Shown here piece after piece: positions 24,241 to 35,124 of a stretch of DNA of 64,000 nucleotides; position 1 is the stretch's first letter; every line of letters starts with the position of its first letter. The notes beneath the pieces were generated by a model, which worked only from the letters and a program-made list of their open reading frames with translations, was not told the origin of the DNA and searched no databases. The translations under genes and the position numbers were made by a program. Location of the stretch: the NCBI GenBank assembly GCA_028023455.1, contig JAQFVV010000031.1, forward strand, positions 3,720,001 to 3,784,000. Reading direction: 5' to 3'. This DNA comes from Epiperipatus broadwayi (taxonomy: Eukaryota; Onychophora; Udeonychophora; Euonychophora; Peripatidae).

Positions 24241-26870
24241 TGTTTTTATTAATATATATATATGTGTGTGTGTATGTGTGTGTGTGTATGGCAAAAACAG
24301 AATGAAAAATAGCTGTTGAATGTCATAAAATTTACAAATTTTAATGGGGTTTTTGTTTGTTGATTTACATTTTTGTTTGAAGTCATATTCTTGGAAACAG
24401 TATAGTTTGTGGCTCTATTGTTGTTTTTTATGATTGATTCTAGTTAATTATATATATACAAATAATAGAGATAAGAAATATTTTATAGTAAATGTCTTTA
24501 TTTGTCATATACTAAACACCAAAAAAAATAATTGTTTCTTCAAACACAACTGTGGTTTTTCAAGAGCATGACTATTCAGAATTTAATAAATTTTATCTCT
24601 GTGAGTATCAGATTGATTTAAGAAGTTTTATTTCTTCAAAATTTTGCAGTAAGTACTGTAAATCCATTTGAAACTTAATATTGCTGCAATGAATTAATAT
24701 GCATTACCTCTTATGTACATATCAGAGTTACTATATGTACATTATTATATATGAGTCTAATAAATCATTAAATCAAGCTTTCAATTGAACTCCCCCCCCC
24801 CAAAATCACCCACTATTTATAACATATTAAAACTTGATTTTAAATGCTATTAATTGAAACCAAAAATTCTTTATACTGTCCTCTTGCACATCTTACTTAA
24901 ACTATATCTATGAAACAAATAAATACAAACAAATATACAGAGAAAATCCCTTATATTTACATACAGAGAAAGTAAGTTTAATAATAATATTAATAAAAAG
25001 ATAGATGTCACTTTATAATGTAAACTGAAGCTTTAAAATAGTTTCAATCACATTGACAAGGACAAAATATATATATTCCCTGAAAAAGCTTTTCTGTATT
25101 ATTTTTATAATATATATGCAATTGCTGCAGTTATAATAATGATATTTTATTTGATGTTGTGTGATTTATTTTTATTAAAACATAAAAATAAGAAATAAAC
25201 ATAAAAGTTAAAGTTTTATGTGAAAGTAATAAATTATGATTTTACAAAATAAGTTAAACATTTGTTTTAAAAAATTAATACTATATTTTTCTCTGTGCAG
25301 TTACTTTTTAGGATTTTGATTGTTTATTTTAAAAGGTCTTTTTTTTTTAGGTTAATGAATAAGTAATGGTGGTAAATATTACCTCAATATTGTTAATAGA
25401 AGCTATTTTTTATTTTCTTTATATAAGTACAGCAGTTTATTTTTTTATTTTTAAATGCTTTAAAACTGGGCAAGAAATTTGTTCTTAGCTATTAACTTTA
25501 AAAAAAAAAAAACATTGTTTAAAAAGAAAAAAAAATAGAAATAAAGGTTATTTTTATTTTATTTAAACTTTCATTAAATTTTTATTAGCAGAGTGATTTT
25601 TATTACTTTTAGATATAACATTTTGCATATTGTGATTACCCACTATTTTTTAAGATAAGTTCTACTGCCAGCCTTTCACATGTAGTATGCATAACGTTTT
25701 TAAATCAAAGTAGAAATTTTTTGACTGAGCATACTAGGTTTTTTTCATTTATGCAAAAGGAAATGATTTATTTGATATGATTTCGATCCATTATACTTCC
25801 ATTTCATGAAGCAGAGAGAGATTTTATCATACTGTTTTACAATTGATCAACTGAATGAAGATGTGATGAAGAGGACTCTCTGTGCTTTCTTCTGCTTATA
25901 TCATTTATTAAAACAGTACAGTTAAAAAATTAGGATTGAGGTTTATTTTTAATTGCTTTTTTTTTCAGTTGTTATATTGTATGGAAAAATGAAAATCAAA
26001 AGTAATTAGAGCAGATACAATTTTTTTCTCATATCTCAAAGTGATGAAATAAAAAAGTTAAAATAGAAATATTCAGTATCAATTTCTTAATAGTAATTTT
26101 TTTTTACCATAGTAAATTATAATATAAATTTAAACAATAATAATCATATGGGCTTTTGACTGAGGGGGGAGAAAGTCATAAGATATGCAAGTATCAATAT
26201 GATAGTCTGAGCAGAACAGTTACAATCAATTGACCAAAGTAAGAATGTTTTCTACTTTACTCACCTGGGAATAGATGTGTAAATTTAGCTTTTGAATCAG
26301 TTATTCATTTATCTCGATATCTTATGTAAATATTGTAATAACGCTTTTCCCCCCTCCTGTGCAACTTTCTAATACATCAAACGAAATGATTCAAAGAGAG
26401 GGATAGGAGAGGTTTGCTGTGTGACCAATTGTGAGAGTGTTGTCGCTTGTGGAGACTCATCCTTTCTTTTCTCCAAAACATAGATGCTCTAATTTAAATA
26501 AATTTTAATCTCTCAAATATATACAAGTACACTCATCTCTGCATTATGATTATAGTTCATCTTGCTATGAATATGAGAATGTCATTAAGTTCTAAGCCAT
26601 ATTTAATTTATAGAAATAACAAGCTTCTCTATAGTTGCATATAAGCACACTTATCACATTTATTATATAAAAGATATGTAATTAAAATAGAAAAAATAAA
26701 AATAAGAAGTATATATGTCTATGTTTATTATAATTTTATAAATGTATTTTCTAATTATGATGTAGTTATTATAATAAATTGAACTATATTATTACAATAA
26801 TTATAAATATTTCTTATTTATAAATCTATATATTCTTTGATATTGCCACCTAATCTTAAGAATTCTTCAA
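24241..26870. other. AT-rich stretch, no gene recognised
   Basis: Contains a (TG)n run near 24262-24290 and a C run near 24792-24801. About 26150-26480 is somewhat less AT-rich (GAGGGGGGAGAAAG, GTTGTCGCTTGTGGAGACTC) but has no long frame on either strand and no family match I recognise. Confidence 0.5.
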
Positions 26871-26879
26871 GTGTTCAGA

Positions 26880-28215
26880 TTTTTAAAAATAAAGGAAATA
26901 ACTAAGACTGCAATAACTATCATGTATTATCACTACTTTTCATCAAGCAAAGAATTTTTATGAATAGGTTCCTTCTAAGCATAGGAGAATGGTTATCAGA
27001 GACTCAATGTGATTTAGAGAATCAGACACACAAAAAAAATAATTTATACAACTTGCTTCTATTGATTTGGTCAAGGTATATGATTCAACTAATGAAATAA
27101 ATTTATGGCATTGTTTGAAATTAGTACTTTATTCATATTATAATTTTTATCAGTGAAGGCAAAAAAAAATCTGAGGCATTTGAACTGATGTTAAACAAGG
27201 TTGTGTATTTGCTCTAACATTGTTTTCAATTTTTATGACTGTCGTCTTTGGATCATTTTGTGAGTAGCTTAATGAATCAGAGATTAAGATATGATACAGG
27301 TTTGGTTATAGAATTTTTGATCTGAAATGATAAAAAGTAAAAACAAGAAATACATTTTCTTAGATTCTGGATTTCACGTTGATGATTCAAAAACCAATCT
27401 AAAGAATATACTTAATGTTTTGAATATAAGGCTTTAATTTAATAATTAATATTCAAAAAAAACTTATCTAATCCCAGCACATCTTACTTTGAAGCATTTA
27501 TAAATTTAAAAATGTAAACTAATTTAAATATTTTAGTAGCTTTTTAATTAGAAAGGTGGAATTAGATGTTGTGGTGCAGCTCAGATTCTAACATACTCTG
27601 CTGCTTTCACCAAACGTAAAAAATAGGTCATTTCATTACAGGGAAATAATTACTGCTATTAAATTATATGCTATTTTACATAATTTATTATATAAAAGTG
27701 AGATTTGGACAACCTATTGACACAACATAAAAGAATTAGAAAAGTTTCATTTAAAGATGCTTCATAAAATTTTACAAATATAATGGCAAGATCATAAGAC
27801 CAATCCACTATTGTAAAATCACACCTTCATTGGATTGGACATATACAACAACTGAATAATATAAAACTTTCTAAAATGCTGTTTTATGGTGAAGTTGAGC
27901 CTGGTTTCTATCAGAGAAGTAAATCCCATTTACATTATAAGGATTATCTCAAAGATTTCTAAAAAAGTTCAATACTGATTTTTCCATTAGTAAGATATGG
28001 AAAGAGTAGAGTACATTATAAGCTACAACTCAATGCAGTGCTGAAATATTTTAGAAAGAAACGTTTTCAGCTGAAACAATTATAAGACAATCTCATAAAA
28101 TATCAAATTAATAGAAAAATGAATTAGCGTGTTCTATATATGGATATAAGTTTGTATAATCATCACAAAATTCATTTATCTTTTTCTCCTGATGTTGAAT
28201 GACCACACTCATTTA
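26880..28215 (+). pseudogene. Decayed LINE reverse transcriptase, endonuclease-type family 1
   Basis: Plus-strand frames recover reverse transcriptase landmarks in order. A pre-core FKNKGNN word and LSL near 26885-26935 match the FKKGDxxxCxNYRGISLL block. LSETQCDLENQ near 26995 stands for LPESQCGFRxGR, and LLIWSRYMIQ/DLVKVYDSTN near 27065 for motif A (FIDLTKAFD). DVKQGCVFALTLFSIF near 27190-27240 is motif B. SEIWTTY, KELEKFHLKMLHKILQI and WQDHKTNPLL near 27700-27810 are the GSETWTTYRRHIKQLEKFHxRCLRKIL-type block, and HTFIGLDI near 27825 the LRWAGHV block. Stops and frameshifts are frequent, so it is inactive. The copies at 35.1, 48.5 and 57.0 kb are the same family. Confidence 0.75.
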
Positions 28216-30320
28216 TGAATTAAATAATGATGATATTTCAATATAAATTTGAACTTTTTTAGTTGGTGTAGAATATATCTCACAAATAAAAATTGATGTC
28301 CAGTACACATTATTTGGTTATAAGATATATTTTTGCCTTTTTAGAAGCTTAATGATAATGGATATTGAAGATTCTTTCATTTCTTAATTATATTTCAGAT
28401 CTATCAAAGATGTATCTAAATTACTTCTTACTCACATTTAAGACTCACCATAACTTAATTTAAAATTAAGACACTTATTGTTGACCAGAAGACAAATTGT
28501 AGTTGATATTCATTTATTAGATACTTACTATAAGCCATATCATAGACATCAATTTGCTTCTAAAGTTTATTACGAGAATATATAAACAAATACAAATAAA
28601 CATTGGATGCTGAGGTTTTAAAAGAAAAAGAAAAATCATTTGATTTTGTATGCAAAGCATTTTTTTTAAAAAAAAAAATGCTATTAACAAATGTACGCAT
28701 AAAAATAATTACATGTGGCTTTATAAGCCGGTTATTCAAATAACAGCTAGGGATGAGCCAACATATTAATTAATATATACATATAGTGACTATATATATT
28801 TAATGCGGTAGGCAATAGTTTAAGGTAATGAAATAATATATGTAATTGTACAATGAATTCTCTATAGATAATTAATTTATAATAAAAATTTTGCCTGAAG
28901 TAGTATAAATACTAGCATAACATCAGGTATTTTTATATACTGTATGTGCATGTACGTATATAAATTCAAGGTAACAATTTTTCAAAAAAAAAAAAAACTA
29001 AAAATACATATATCCCTCAAGTATCAAAGTAATAAAACTGACTGAGATTATTAATTCTTGTTTACAATGTCACATTAAGAACAAGTAGATATGAAATGTG
29101 ATTTCTTATCTAAACATTGATCTTTTTCTAAGCAACCCAGGATTTCTTTATTATGATAATAAATGTTGTCGTCTATCAAAAAAAAAAGTTGTTTGAGCTG
29201 TTTAAATTATTACGATTCTTAGATTGTTAAATTATATGTCAGATACTTCATATATATATAATGGTTAGTTGTTCTGGAAATCGTGTGATGTTCAAGCAAC
29301 CAAGGGAAAGAGTTAATAGTCAACTAAACATTAATTCAACAATATGCCGTTCTTGAATCAACCACTGTGTTAATTAAATCATACAAAGTATCTATAATTA
29401 AAAAGATCCCAAGCAATGATAAGATATCACAATAAATGATTAACTGTTATCATATGGGCAAAATGTCCAGATACTTTAACATATCACCAAGTAGAGAACT
29501 TATATTCACGTGAATCATACACATATATAACTATGAAAAATACTTTACTGTAGATATTTAATCATGTATAAGTACTAGAATGAACCAAAATATAAATTCT
29601 ATTAGCTCAATATTACCAATAAGGATTGTTTAGTTATTTATGTATATGAAGTGTATTTCTATTCAATACATAATTTTCTATAAATTCTGAAACAATACAT
29701 ATATAATTTTCCATAAAAGATATATGTGATTGTACTTCAATGCAATTTTTATTATTATGGGTCATGGTTTATCTTTCATTTTTAAATGCATTTATTAGAT
29801 CGTTTATACAGATAAATAATTCTTAAAGATATTTCAAGATTATATGCAATATTACATTTATACAGATAAAGTAAAAAATATATATGCATTTTTCAATTTT
29901 CATTTGAGTGATCAGTTACTTGAAAGAAAGGTCATGTAAGATTGAAGCAATAAAGTCTAGACTCCATTTTATCACTTGAGTGGAATAATTCCATTTAAGT
30001 GATAAAATTGAGATCTTATTTTTCTTTTAATCTCCACACTTGGAAATCATCTCAAAATCTTAAGATCTAAATCTGCCACTTTTATTTCTAAATTAAAATT
30101 CCCAGAATATTTCGGCCGATTAAATTGATATATTTAAATGTATACAATGTGCACTTAGTGTTTGTCAGAAAGTTTATGATGATTATATTTTACCATTAAC
30201 TATATGTCTTTAGAAAAATATAAATTTTATTTAAACTTTTCAAATATATTTAACTGTTAATAATAGCATACAAGTAAGTATTTAACACAGTGTTTCAAAT
30301 GGTATTAATCTCCTCTCTTC
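28216..30320. other. AT-rich stretch, no gene recognised
   Basis: No coding frame or repeat family recognised. About 29270-29350 (CTGGAAATCGTGTGATGTTC and following) loosely resembles about 61705-61790 (GCGATCGTATGATGTTC), perhaps the same old repeat. Confidence 0.45.
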
Positions 30321-30333
30321 TTCAGATATTATT
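30320..30333. repeat. Target-site duplication, copy 1 of the RTE-type LINE
   Basis: CTTCAGATATTATT, identical over 14 bases to 33635-33648. It flanks the 3' end of the minus-strand element, next to the ATG/ATC trinucleotide tail. Confidence 0.9.
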
Positions 30334-30350
30334 CATCATCATCATCATCA

Positions 30351-31697
30351 TCAACCATTATCAATCCACTGCAGGATGAAGGTCTCTCTAAGTTTAATCC
30401 ATCTTCTCCAATCTTTAGCTTCTCTTCTCCACAACACCCCTGCACATTTTCTTATTTCATCCATCCATCTCACATGTGGTCTCTTTCTGGGTCTTTTACA
30501 ATCTCTTGGAATCCAGTTTAAAATTTCAATTGACCATCTATTATCACCTCTTCTAGCAATATGTCCAGCCCAACTCCATTTCAATCTTTTAATTTTTTCA
30601 ATAAGGTCAGTAACACCTGTTTGTTGTCTTACCCATACATTGCGTTTTCGATCTCTTCTTGTTACTCCCAACATGCACCTCTCCATACTTCTTTGAGTGG
30701 TCTGAAGTCTCTGTATTGCTCTTCTATTAAGTGTCCAAGTCTCAGATCCATAAGTAAGAACTGGTAAAACACATTTGTTAAAAACCATCCTTTTCAAACA
30801 CATAGGCATATTTCCTTTTAGTATCAAATTATTTCTACCAAAAGCACTCCAACCAAGTTTGATTCTATGATTAATTTCCTCCATTATGTTTCCATCTGTA
30901 TTAATAATCTGACCAAGGTATTTGTAACTGTTAACTTCTTCTAATTCTTCATAATCAATCTTTATTTTCATATTTTGAGCAAATCGATTAAACATTACTT
31001 TAGTCTTTTTAACATTTATCTTTAGTCCTACTTTTCTACTTTCATCTGTTAACTCCTGCAACATTTCCTGCAGCTCTGAAGCATTATTTGCAAAAACAAC
31101 TACATCATCTGCGAAATCTAAATGACTTAAATACTCTCCATTTACTTTCACTCTTTTAGTTTCCCATTTTAATCCACAAAATACTTCTTGCAGCACTGCT
31201 GTAAAGAGTTTTGGAGATATGGAGTCACCTTGTCTTACACCTTTCTCAATGTTAATTTTTCCAGTATCATTATGTAATCTAATTGTTGCTGTTGCATTTT
31301 TATAAATATTCTTTAAAATATGACAATATCCTGGATCTATACCTTGATGATCCAATGCTTTAATCACTGAAGAAATGTGTATAGAATCAAATGCCTTTTC
31401 ATAATCTATAAATCCAAAACATAAAGACAACTCATATTCGTTTGTCCTTTCTATGACTTCTCTCAATACCTGGATATGATCTATTGTACTAAAACCACTT
31501 TTAAATCCAGCTTGTTCTCTTGGTTGATGGAAATCCAAAGTTCTCTGTAGACGAGTTGTAATTATCTTGGTAAAAATTTTATATAAAACTGATAAAAGGC
31601 TGATAGGTCTGTAATTTCTAATATCTTCTGTATCACCTTTTTTAAATATTAATATTATTACTGCATTCTTCCAATCTTCCGGTACATCAAATATCAT
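30351..31697 (-). CDS. LINE ORF, reverse transcriptase and C-terminal domain (3' half)
   Basis: 448 codons, continuing the polyprotein after a one-base frame change near 31690. Reverse transcriptase landmarks are PEDWKNAVIILIFKKGD (about 6-22), NYRPISLLS (28-36), EQAGFKSGFS (61-70), motif A FGFIDYEKAFD (94-104), motif B GVRQGDSISPKLF (153-165), motif C FADDVVVFA (195-203, catalytic Asp pair), the thumb KKTKVMFNRF and YKYLGQIINTDG, and then GSETWTLNRR. The C-terminal WAGHIARRGDNRWSIEI and RKRPHVRWMDEIRK are shared by RTE-type and related elements. It primes copying of the element RNA at the nicked target. The annotated ATG is only the first Met after the frameshift. All catalytic residues are present. 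Confidence 0.9.
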   Translation of the reverse strand: MIFDVPEDWKNAVIILIFKKGDTEDIRNYRPISLLSVLYKIFTKIITTRLQRTLDFHQPREQAGFKSGFSTIDHIQVLREVIERTNEYELSLCFGFIDYEKAFDSIHISSVIKALDHQGIDPGYCHILKNIYKNATATIRLHNDTGKINIEKGVRQGDSISPKLFTAVLQEVFCGLKWETKRVKVNGEYLSHLDFADDVVVFANNASELQEMLQELTDESRKVGLKINVKKTKVMFNRFAQNMKIKIDYEELEEVNSYKYLGQIINTDGNIMEEINHRIKLGWSAFGRNNLILKGNMPMCLKRMVFNKCVLPVLTYGSETWTLNRRAIQRLQTTQRSMERCMLGVTRRDRKRNVWVRQQTGVTDLIEKIKRLKWSWAGHIARRGDNRWSIEILNWIPRDCKRPRKRPHVRWMDEIRKCAGVLWRREAKDWRRWIKLRETFILQWIDNG

Positions 31698-33309
31698 TTA
31701 GACATTTGGTATATAACTTTGCTAAAATTGTTTCTATTTCTTCACCTGCTTCTTTTAATATATCAATTATAATTCCATCATTTTCTGGAGCCTTTCCTTT
31801 CTTCATACACTTAATTGCATGTCTCACTTCTTCATTTAAGATTCTGGGCAATTCGGAAGATGTAATAGATATAGGAGGTACTTGTTCTTTATTACTATAT
31901 AATTCTTGATAAAAATCTTCTACCAATTTCATAATGTCATCTCTCTTTTTAGTAATAATTCCATCTTTTTTTCTTATTGCAGATATAAATTTCCTACCAA
32001 TACCAAAATGTTGTTTAACATTTTTGAGACTTTTATTTTCTTCTACAGCTTTCCTTGCTATTTCACAGTTATACTTTCTTATATCATTTTCAACTCTTTT
32101 CCATACCATTTTACAAAATTCGAGATATTCAATTCTTTTAAATACATCATTTTTGTATATCTTCATATTCCTTCTTTTCTTCATAAATTCTCTAGTCTCA
32201 GTAGAAATTTTATTAGTCAATTGCTGCTTTTTTCTACCAGCTATGTTTGTTGCAGTTTTTAAAAGTGTATCAGTTATTTTCATATTAATTTCATTCAAAT
32301 CTGTATCATGTTCAAAATCTCCTAACACTTGAAACCTATTTGTAAGTTCTAATTTAAATTCATTAGAATGTTTCTGAAGATTAGGAATATCAACTGTAAA
32401 TATTGTTTTTCTTAATAATTTTTGTCCCTCTAGTTTTACATTAACACGTAACTTACACCTTACTAATCGATGATCACTTCCTGTGTTAAATTTATTAAGA
32501 ACATTACAATCTTGAAATATGTATTTTCTGTTAGTCAAAATATAATCCAATTCTGCTGTACCTTCATTTGGATGCTTCCATGTCCATTTCCTTTTAACAT
32601 TTTTCTCAAAAAATGAATTCATAATATAAAGTTTTTCTTTTTCTGCAAACTCCACAAGTCTATGTCCTCTCTCATTTCTATTACCATAACCAAAATTACC
32701 TACAGCAATTTCATCTTTCATTTGTCTACCAATTCTAGCATTAAAGTCTCCAATAACAATTTTAAAATGTTGTTTACTCTGATCAAAAGCCTTTTGTACA
32801 TCCATATAAAAATCTTCTACTACTTCATCACTATGAGAACTTGTTGGGGCATAAACCTGAATTATCTGCATTTGGTATCTGCTATTAAGTTGTATAACTA
32901 ATCTTGTCACTCTGTCCGATACACCATCAATCTCCACAATATTGTTCTTCCACTTTTTATTTATAGTGAATCCTATGCCACTTGTATTTCCAATATGTGT
33001 GCCTTTATAATAGAGTATATGTCCACTTTTTAAATCAATTATTTTTTCTCCTTTTCTTCTAACTTCACAAAGTCCAATAATGTCCCATTTAATATAAGAC
33101 AGTTCTTCTTCTAATTCTTGCAATCTTCCTTCACTTGAAAGTGATCTGCAGTTGTAAGTACCTAAATAAAAAGTCATCATCAAATGGCAGCCTGGGTCCG
33201 CAATCAGGGGATTCTTAGCACCCTCCGCCTTCGGCCACCAACCGCTGCCTTGGTTGGTGACTTTAAAGCCTCCTGGGAATAAGGGCCATGCTTTATTTTT
33301 GTCTGTCAT
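31687..33309 (-). CDS. LINE ORF, AP-type endonuclease and linker (5' half)
   Basis: 540 codons. The endonuclease that nicks target DNA spans about residues 48-290. Visible catalytic and core residues are LGTYNCRSL (Asn53), IIGLCEVRRKGE (Glu82), QVYAPTSSH (Tyr153), IGDFNARIG (Asp188, Asn190), ELDYILTN (Asp255) and GSDHRLV (Asp279, His280), the full exonuclease/endonuclease/phosphatase set. The functional start is probably Met44 or Met45, just before FYLGTYNC, because the preceding residues do not fit the family. Residues 290-540 are the linker leading into the reverse transcriptase, ending with GKAPENDGI and AKLYTKCLND. The frame then stops where the family continues into the palm domain; the continuation lies one frame over in the next entry. 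The endonuclease looks intact. Confidence 0.9.
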   Translation of the reverse strand: MTDKNKAWPLFPGGFKVTNQGSGWWPKAEGAKNPLIADPGCHLMMTFYLGTYNCRSLSSEGRLQELEEELSYIKWDIIGLCEVRRKGEKIIDLKSGHILYYKGTHIGNTSGIGFTINKKWKNNIVEIDGVSDRVTRLVIQLNSRYQMQIIQVYAPTSSHSDEVVEDFYMDVQKAFDQSKQHFKIVIGDFNARIGRQMKDEIAVGNFGYGNRNERGHRLVEFAEKEKLYIMNSFFEKNVKRKWTWKHPNEGTAELDYILTNRKYIFQDCNVLNKFNTGSDHRLVRCKLRVNVKLEGQKLLRKTIFTVDIPNLQKHSNEFKLELTNRFQVLGDFEHDTDLNEINMKITDTLLKTATNIAGRKKQQLTNKISTETREFMKKRRNMKIYKNDVFKRIEYLEFCKMVWKRVENDIRKYNCEIARKAVEENKSLKNVKQHFGIGRKFISAIRKKDGIITKKRDDIMKLVEDFYQELYSNKEQVPPISITSSELPRILNEEVRHAIKCMKKGKAPENDGIIIDILKEAGEEIETILAKLYTKCLNDI

Positions 33310-33634
33310 AATTGTATATATGTATTGGAAAAATATTTATCATTTACACAAACATTCATTCTGCCTTATCAGGCACTGAAAAGAAAGACCATGGTGTTTC
33401 TTGATCTTAAACTCAGAGGTAAAAAGCCGATAAACTCACCACACTCGCTAATGCATGTTGGTGAGCAGCCCATCCATGTTCGTATACTATATGAATAATC
33501 ACATAGTAATAACAGCTGAAATGACAAGAACGTATGGAGTGGACATTAGGAATTTGCCCTGCTCGGTTCCTTTAAGGCCTCCAAGAGGAATCAAAGGGTC
33601 TCCTTTCAGTTAATAGCAAACTCCTTTCTGCAGC

Positions 33635-33648
33635 CTTCAGATATTATT
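33635..33648. repeat. Target-site duplication, copy 2 of the RTE-type LINE
   Basis: CTTCAGATATTATT at the 5' side of the minus-strand element, identical to 30320-30333. Confidence 0.9.
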
Positions 33649-33750
33649 AATGGGCATTAAATCTAGACAGTTGGATTCATAAATTATTAATTTAAGTTAA
33701 ACCCACTAACCAATTATTCTGTCAAATGAAACAGTTAGAAATTTCATATA

Positions 33751-34621
33751 TGAGGGGTTACCCAAAAATAACCGAAGTCATTATCTGGTAGCCATGTTTG
33801 TTGTACATGCTTCTTCTTCTTGATACCTCTTGTGGGATTCTTCTGCACTAATCTAACAAATGATGTCATCATGTGAATTTGTGGTACTACATAGCAAATT
33901 TTTTGTATAAAGAGTGTTTCATGCATTTGTCAATTTTTATAATGGCTGAAAAGTTGAGCAATGTGAAATTCTGTTTTGTTTTAGGGAAAATATGTGTGGT
34001 GCTAAAACAGCTTACAAAAAAGTTGCTCTGGAAAAAAACAAGTTTACAAATTGGTTTAATGGAAGTGTCAAATTCACCACATCCCAAAAAACATGGCAAT
34101 TAAAGTCCAATGCCAAGACAATGCTGATTTTTTGAGGGGGTGCAAATGGCATTGTTCACTCAGAATTTATTTGTAGAGATCAGGCATTTAAAACCTACAA
34201 GTTCTGAAACTTTGTGTGATGCAGTAAAACATAATCTTTTTGTTTGGGGGCAAAGTAAGGAGTGCAAACTTCACCATGACAAGCATACAAAGCCTTGAGT
34301 GTAAAATAATTTTTAATTAAATTTAGCATGATCCAACTTATCCATCAGCCATATTCATTTGATCTCACTCCATGTGACATTTTTATTTTGTTGAATGAAA
34401 AAATGCCTTTTTTTTTTTTTAAGATTTAGAAGTGATGAAGAAAAAACAATGGAGGCATTAAAAGGAATTTCTTTGCAAGAGTTTCCAAACTATATGAAAA
34501 CATGTTTAGAACAGTGCATTGCATTTAATGGACAATATTTTGAAAGGGATTCAATTTGTAACACCTAAAAATAAATACACAACTTTTTATTACAAAATCT
34601 GTTATTTTTGGATATCCCTCA
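33751..34621 (+). mobile_element. mariner transposon relic
   Basis: The ends are inverted: TGAGGGGTTACCCAAAAATA at the left, and the reverse of the right end reads TGAGGGATATCCAAAAATAA. TA flanks both sides (33749-33750 and 34622-34623), the mariner target site. The plus strand encodes a broken transposase. MAEKLSNVKFCFVLGK from about 33943 is the N-terminal helix-turn-helix start. Near 34270 LHHDKHTKP-like words stand for HxDNAxxH. Near 34345-34400 PYSFDLTPCDIFILLNEKM is the Y-S-P-D-L-A-P-C-D-F-F-L-F block holding the last catalytic Asp. Near 34480-34555 FNGQYFERD is the C-terminal G-x-Y-F-E-G-D. The middle is shortened and stops are frequent, so it is inactive. Confidence 0.85.
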
Positions 34622-34875
34622 TATTTATCTATGAGGGTCTTTGAATTTTTTATTTCAACTTTTTTCACTCTGTCCAGTATTTTTGTATTTTTCTAATTAA
34701 ACATATGTTCATTAGTACATAGAGAAAAAAATAGAAAAAAGTAAATTAAAAGAAGCTGCTGACACTATAATGGAAATTAACCTTATAAGTCAATCCAATG
34801 TGATGATTCACAAAAAAATGGAGAAATAAGAAGATTCTCATAGTTTATATGAAATTTCTATGTACTGTCATCGTT

Positions 34876-35120
34876 GAAAGATTAGCCTAATTGATTAGGA
34901 AATCATTTTAAAATAAATATTCATGAATCTAAAGATCCAGATTCAATTCCCATGCTAGAACTGTCACTGGTCTGACTTGCAACACCTAAATAAGAAAGGA
35001 TAATAATAATACTCAAAATATTATGCTATATACTATACTAAATACTATTACTAACAATTTAATGTATTTGAATAGTTTAAATTTTTAAATTTTTCTAAAG
35101 ACATTTAATAATTAATTTAT
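34876..35120 (+). mobile_element. SINE (family W)
   Basis: The A box GATTAGCCTAATTGATTAGG is at about 34880. The B box AGATCCAGATTCAATTCCC (about 34933) is followed by ATGCTAGAACTGTCACTGGT, CTGACTTGCAACACCTAAAT, and the 3' body CTATTACTAACAATTTAATG with TTTTTCTAAAGACATTTAAT. It is the same family as 8.5 and 11.5 kb. The tail is not a clean poly(A). It runs directly into the LINE fragment at 35125. Confidence 0.75.
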
Positions 35121-35124
35121 TATC

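Larger units (their letters stand above)
30334..33634 (-). mobile_element. Full-length RTE-type LINE, about 3.3 kb
   Basis: A minus-strand non-LTR retrotransposon bounded by identical 14-base target-site duplications. The 5' leader is about 320 bases (33310-33634). The coding part carries an AP-like endonuclease followed by reverse transcriptase, split into two frames that overlap by about 11 bases near 31690. The 3' end is very short and finishes in a (GAT)n tail (CATCATCATC on the plus strand, 30334-30352), typical of RTE-clade elements, which end in short tandem repeats rather than long poly(A). The C-terminal WAGHIARRGDNRW block also fits this clade. Perfect duplications and long open frames show a recent insertion; only one frame disruption is apparent. 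The overlapping plus-strand frames are antisense shadows. Confidence 0.93.

Noticed and set aside
30376-32901. Plus-strand open frames of 67-132 codons across the RTE element
   Set aside because: All are antisense to the endonuclease and reverse transcriptase and have no motif; AT-rich coding sequence often leaves such frames open.
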